From the NCBI GenBank assembly GCA_003554535.1, contig PWGT01000145.1:1-35020 (forward strand): a stretch of 35,020 nucleotides of DNA. The letters run 5' to 3'. Positions 34,891-35,020 of this stretch are shown here, in pieces. Within the stretch, counting starts at the first letter, position 1, and each line of letters begins with the position of its first letter. Source of the stretch: Syntrophomonadaceae bacterium. GTDB lineage: Bacteria > Bacillota_D > Dethiobacteria > DTU022 > PWGO01. Made by a program: the position numbers and the translations under genes. The notes below the pieces were generated by a model, which was given only the letters and a program-made list of their open reading frames with translations, was not told the DNA's origin and did not search any database.

Positions 34891-35020
34891 GGTGGGTCGG
34901 CGCAGCGACTAGACCGTTACGCGGGCCATAGGCGCGACTCATCGCGACGGCCTCCGCGGACTTCCCGTCCAAACTGACATCGTGTCAGTTCCCGGCGCCC
35001 TGCTTCCTGCAGGGCGGTCC
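34891..35020. other. GC-rich tail with consecutive hairpins, cut by window edge
   Basis: This stretch is far richer in G and C than the rest. It contains a compound stem CGCGGGCC / GGCCTCCGCG (34920-34927, 34949-34958) enclosing CGCGA-CTCA-TCGCG (34933-34946), then AACTGACA-TCG-TGTCAGTT (34972-34990), then CGCCCTGC-TTCCT-GCAGGGCG (34996-35016). No coding sequence is convincing. It may be a repeat element, a structured RNA or the end of a mobile element. Confidence 0.6.

Noticed and set aside
34357..34972. Open frames across the repeats on both strands
   Set aside because: They change frame between the 195-bp copies, are built of repeat-derived Pro/Arg/Gly/Ser words and have no ribosome site.

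Overview
This window is the replication-origin neighbourhood of a low-to-moderate GC Gram-positive bacterium, most likely a member of the Clostridia or a related anaerobic Firmicutes class. The evidence is the gene set itself: Noc, WalRK with YycH and YycI, DegS/DegU, RemB, a zinc-ribbon S18, and a dnaA-dnaN-recF-gyrBA block. The extracytoplasmic parts of YycH, YycI, HtrA and the M23 protein are very acidic, which may hint at a haloalkaliphilic or salty habitat; that is inference only.

Layout. All confidently called genes left of about 16.2 kb are on the minus strand and all genes right of 16.58 kb are on the plus strand, so every gene points away from oriC. Left arm, reading away from the origin: dnaA, oriC unwinding region, dnaN, recF, a DciA-type DUF721 gene, remB, a repeat-rich gap, gyrB, gyrA, an oadA-like carboxylase gene, then the rpmH-rnpA-yidD-yidC-jag and mnmE-rsmG-noc genes (noc is cut by the left edge). 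Right arm: rpsF, rpsR, rplI, dnaB, an FAD protein, an M23/G5 peptidase, walR-walK-yycH-yycI-murA, a histidine phosphatase, htrA, an alkaline-phosphatase-superfamily metalloenzyme, rlmH, degS-degU, then tandem repeats and a GC-rich hairpin-rich tail cut by the right edge.

How the parts work together. The centre encodes initiation (DnaA, DciA, DnaB), the clamp (DnaN), repair (RecF), gyrase and an origin with DnaA boxes, a TAG-repeat trio element and an AT-rich unwinding region. The left block serves translation and membrane insertion (L34, RNase P, YidD, YidC, KhpB), tRNA and rRNA modification (MnmE, RsmG) and nucleoid occlusion (Noc). The right block is envelope homeostasis: WalRK, its YycHI modulators, MurA, HtrA and a membrane-anchored M23 hydrolase.

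Most notable points: an exact 14-bp Noc-binding palindrome between rlmH and degS; a B. subtilis-like origin with extra perfect DnaA boxes inside recF and dnaN; the rpmH-to-noc cluster sitting on the dnaN side of the origin rather than on the other side of dnaA; several genes missing from their usual places (mnmG, ssb, gdpP, walJ); an oadA-like gene downstream of gyrBA; and several families of palindromic or tandem repeats. I see no convincing unknown defence system, prophage, CRISPR array, tRNA or rRNA here; most of the window is core housekeeping DNA.
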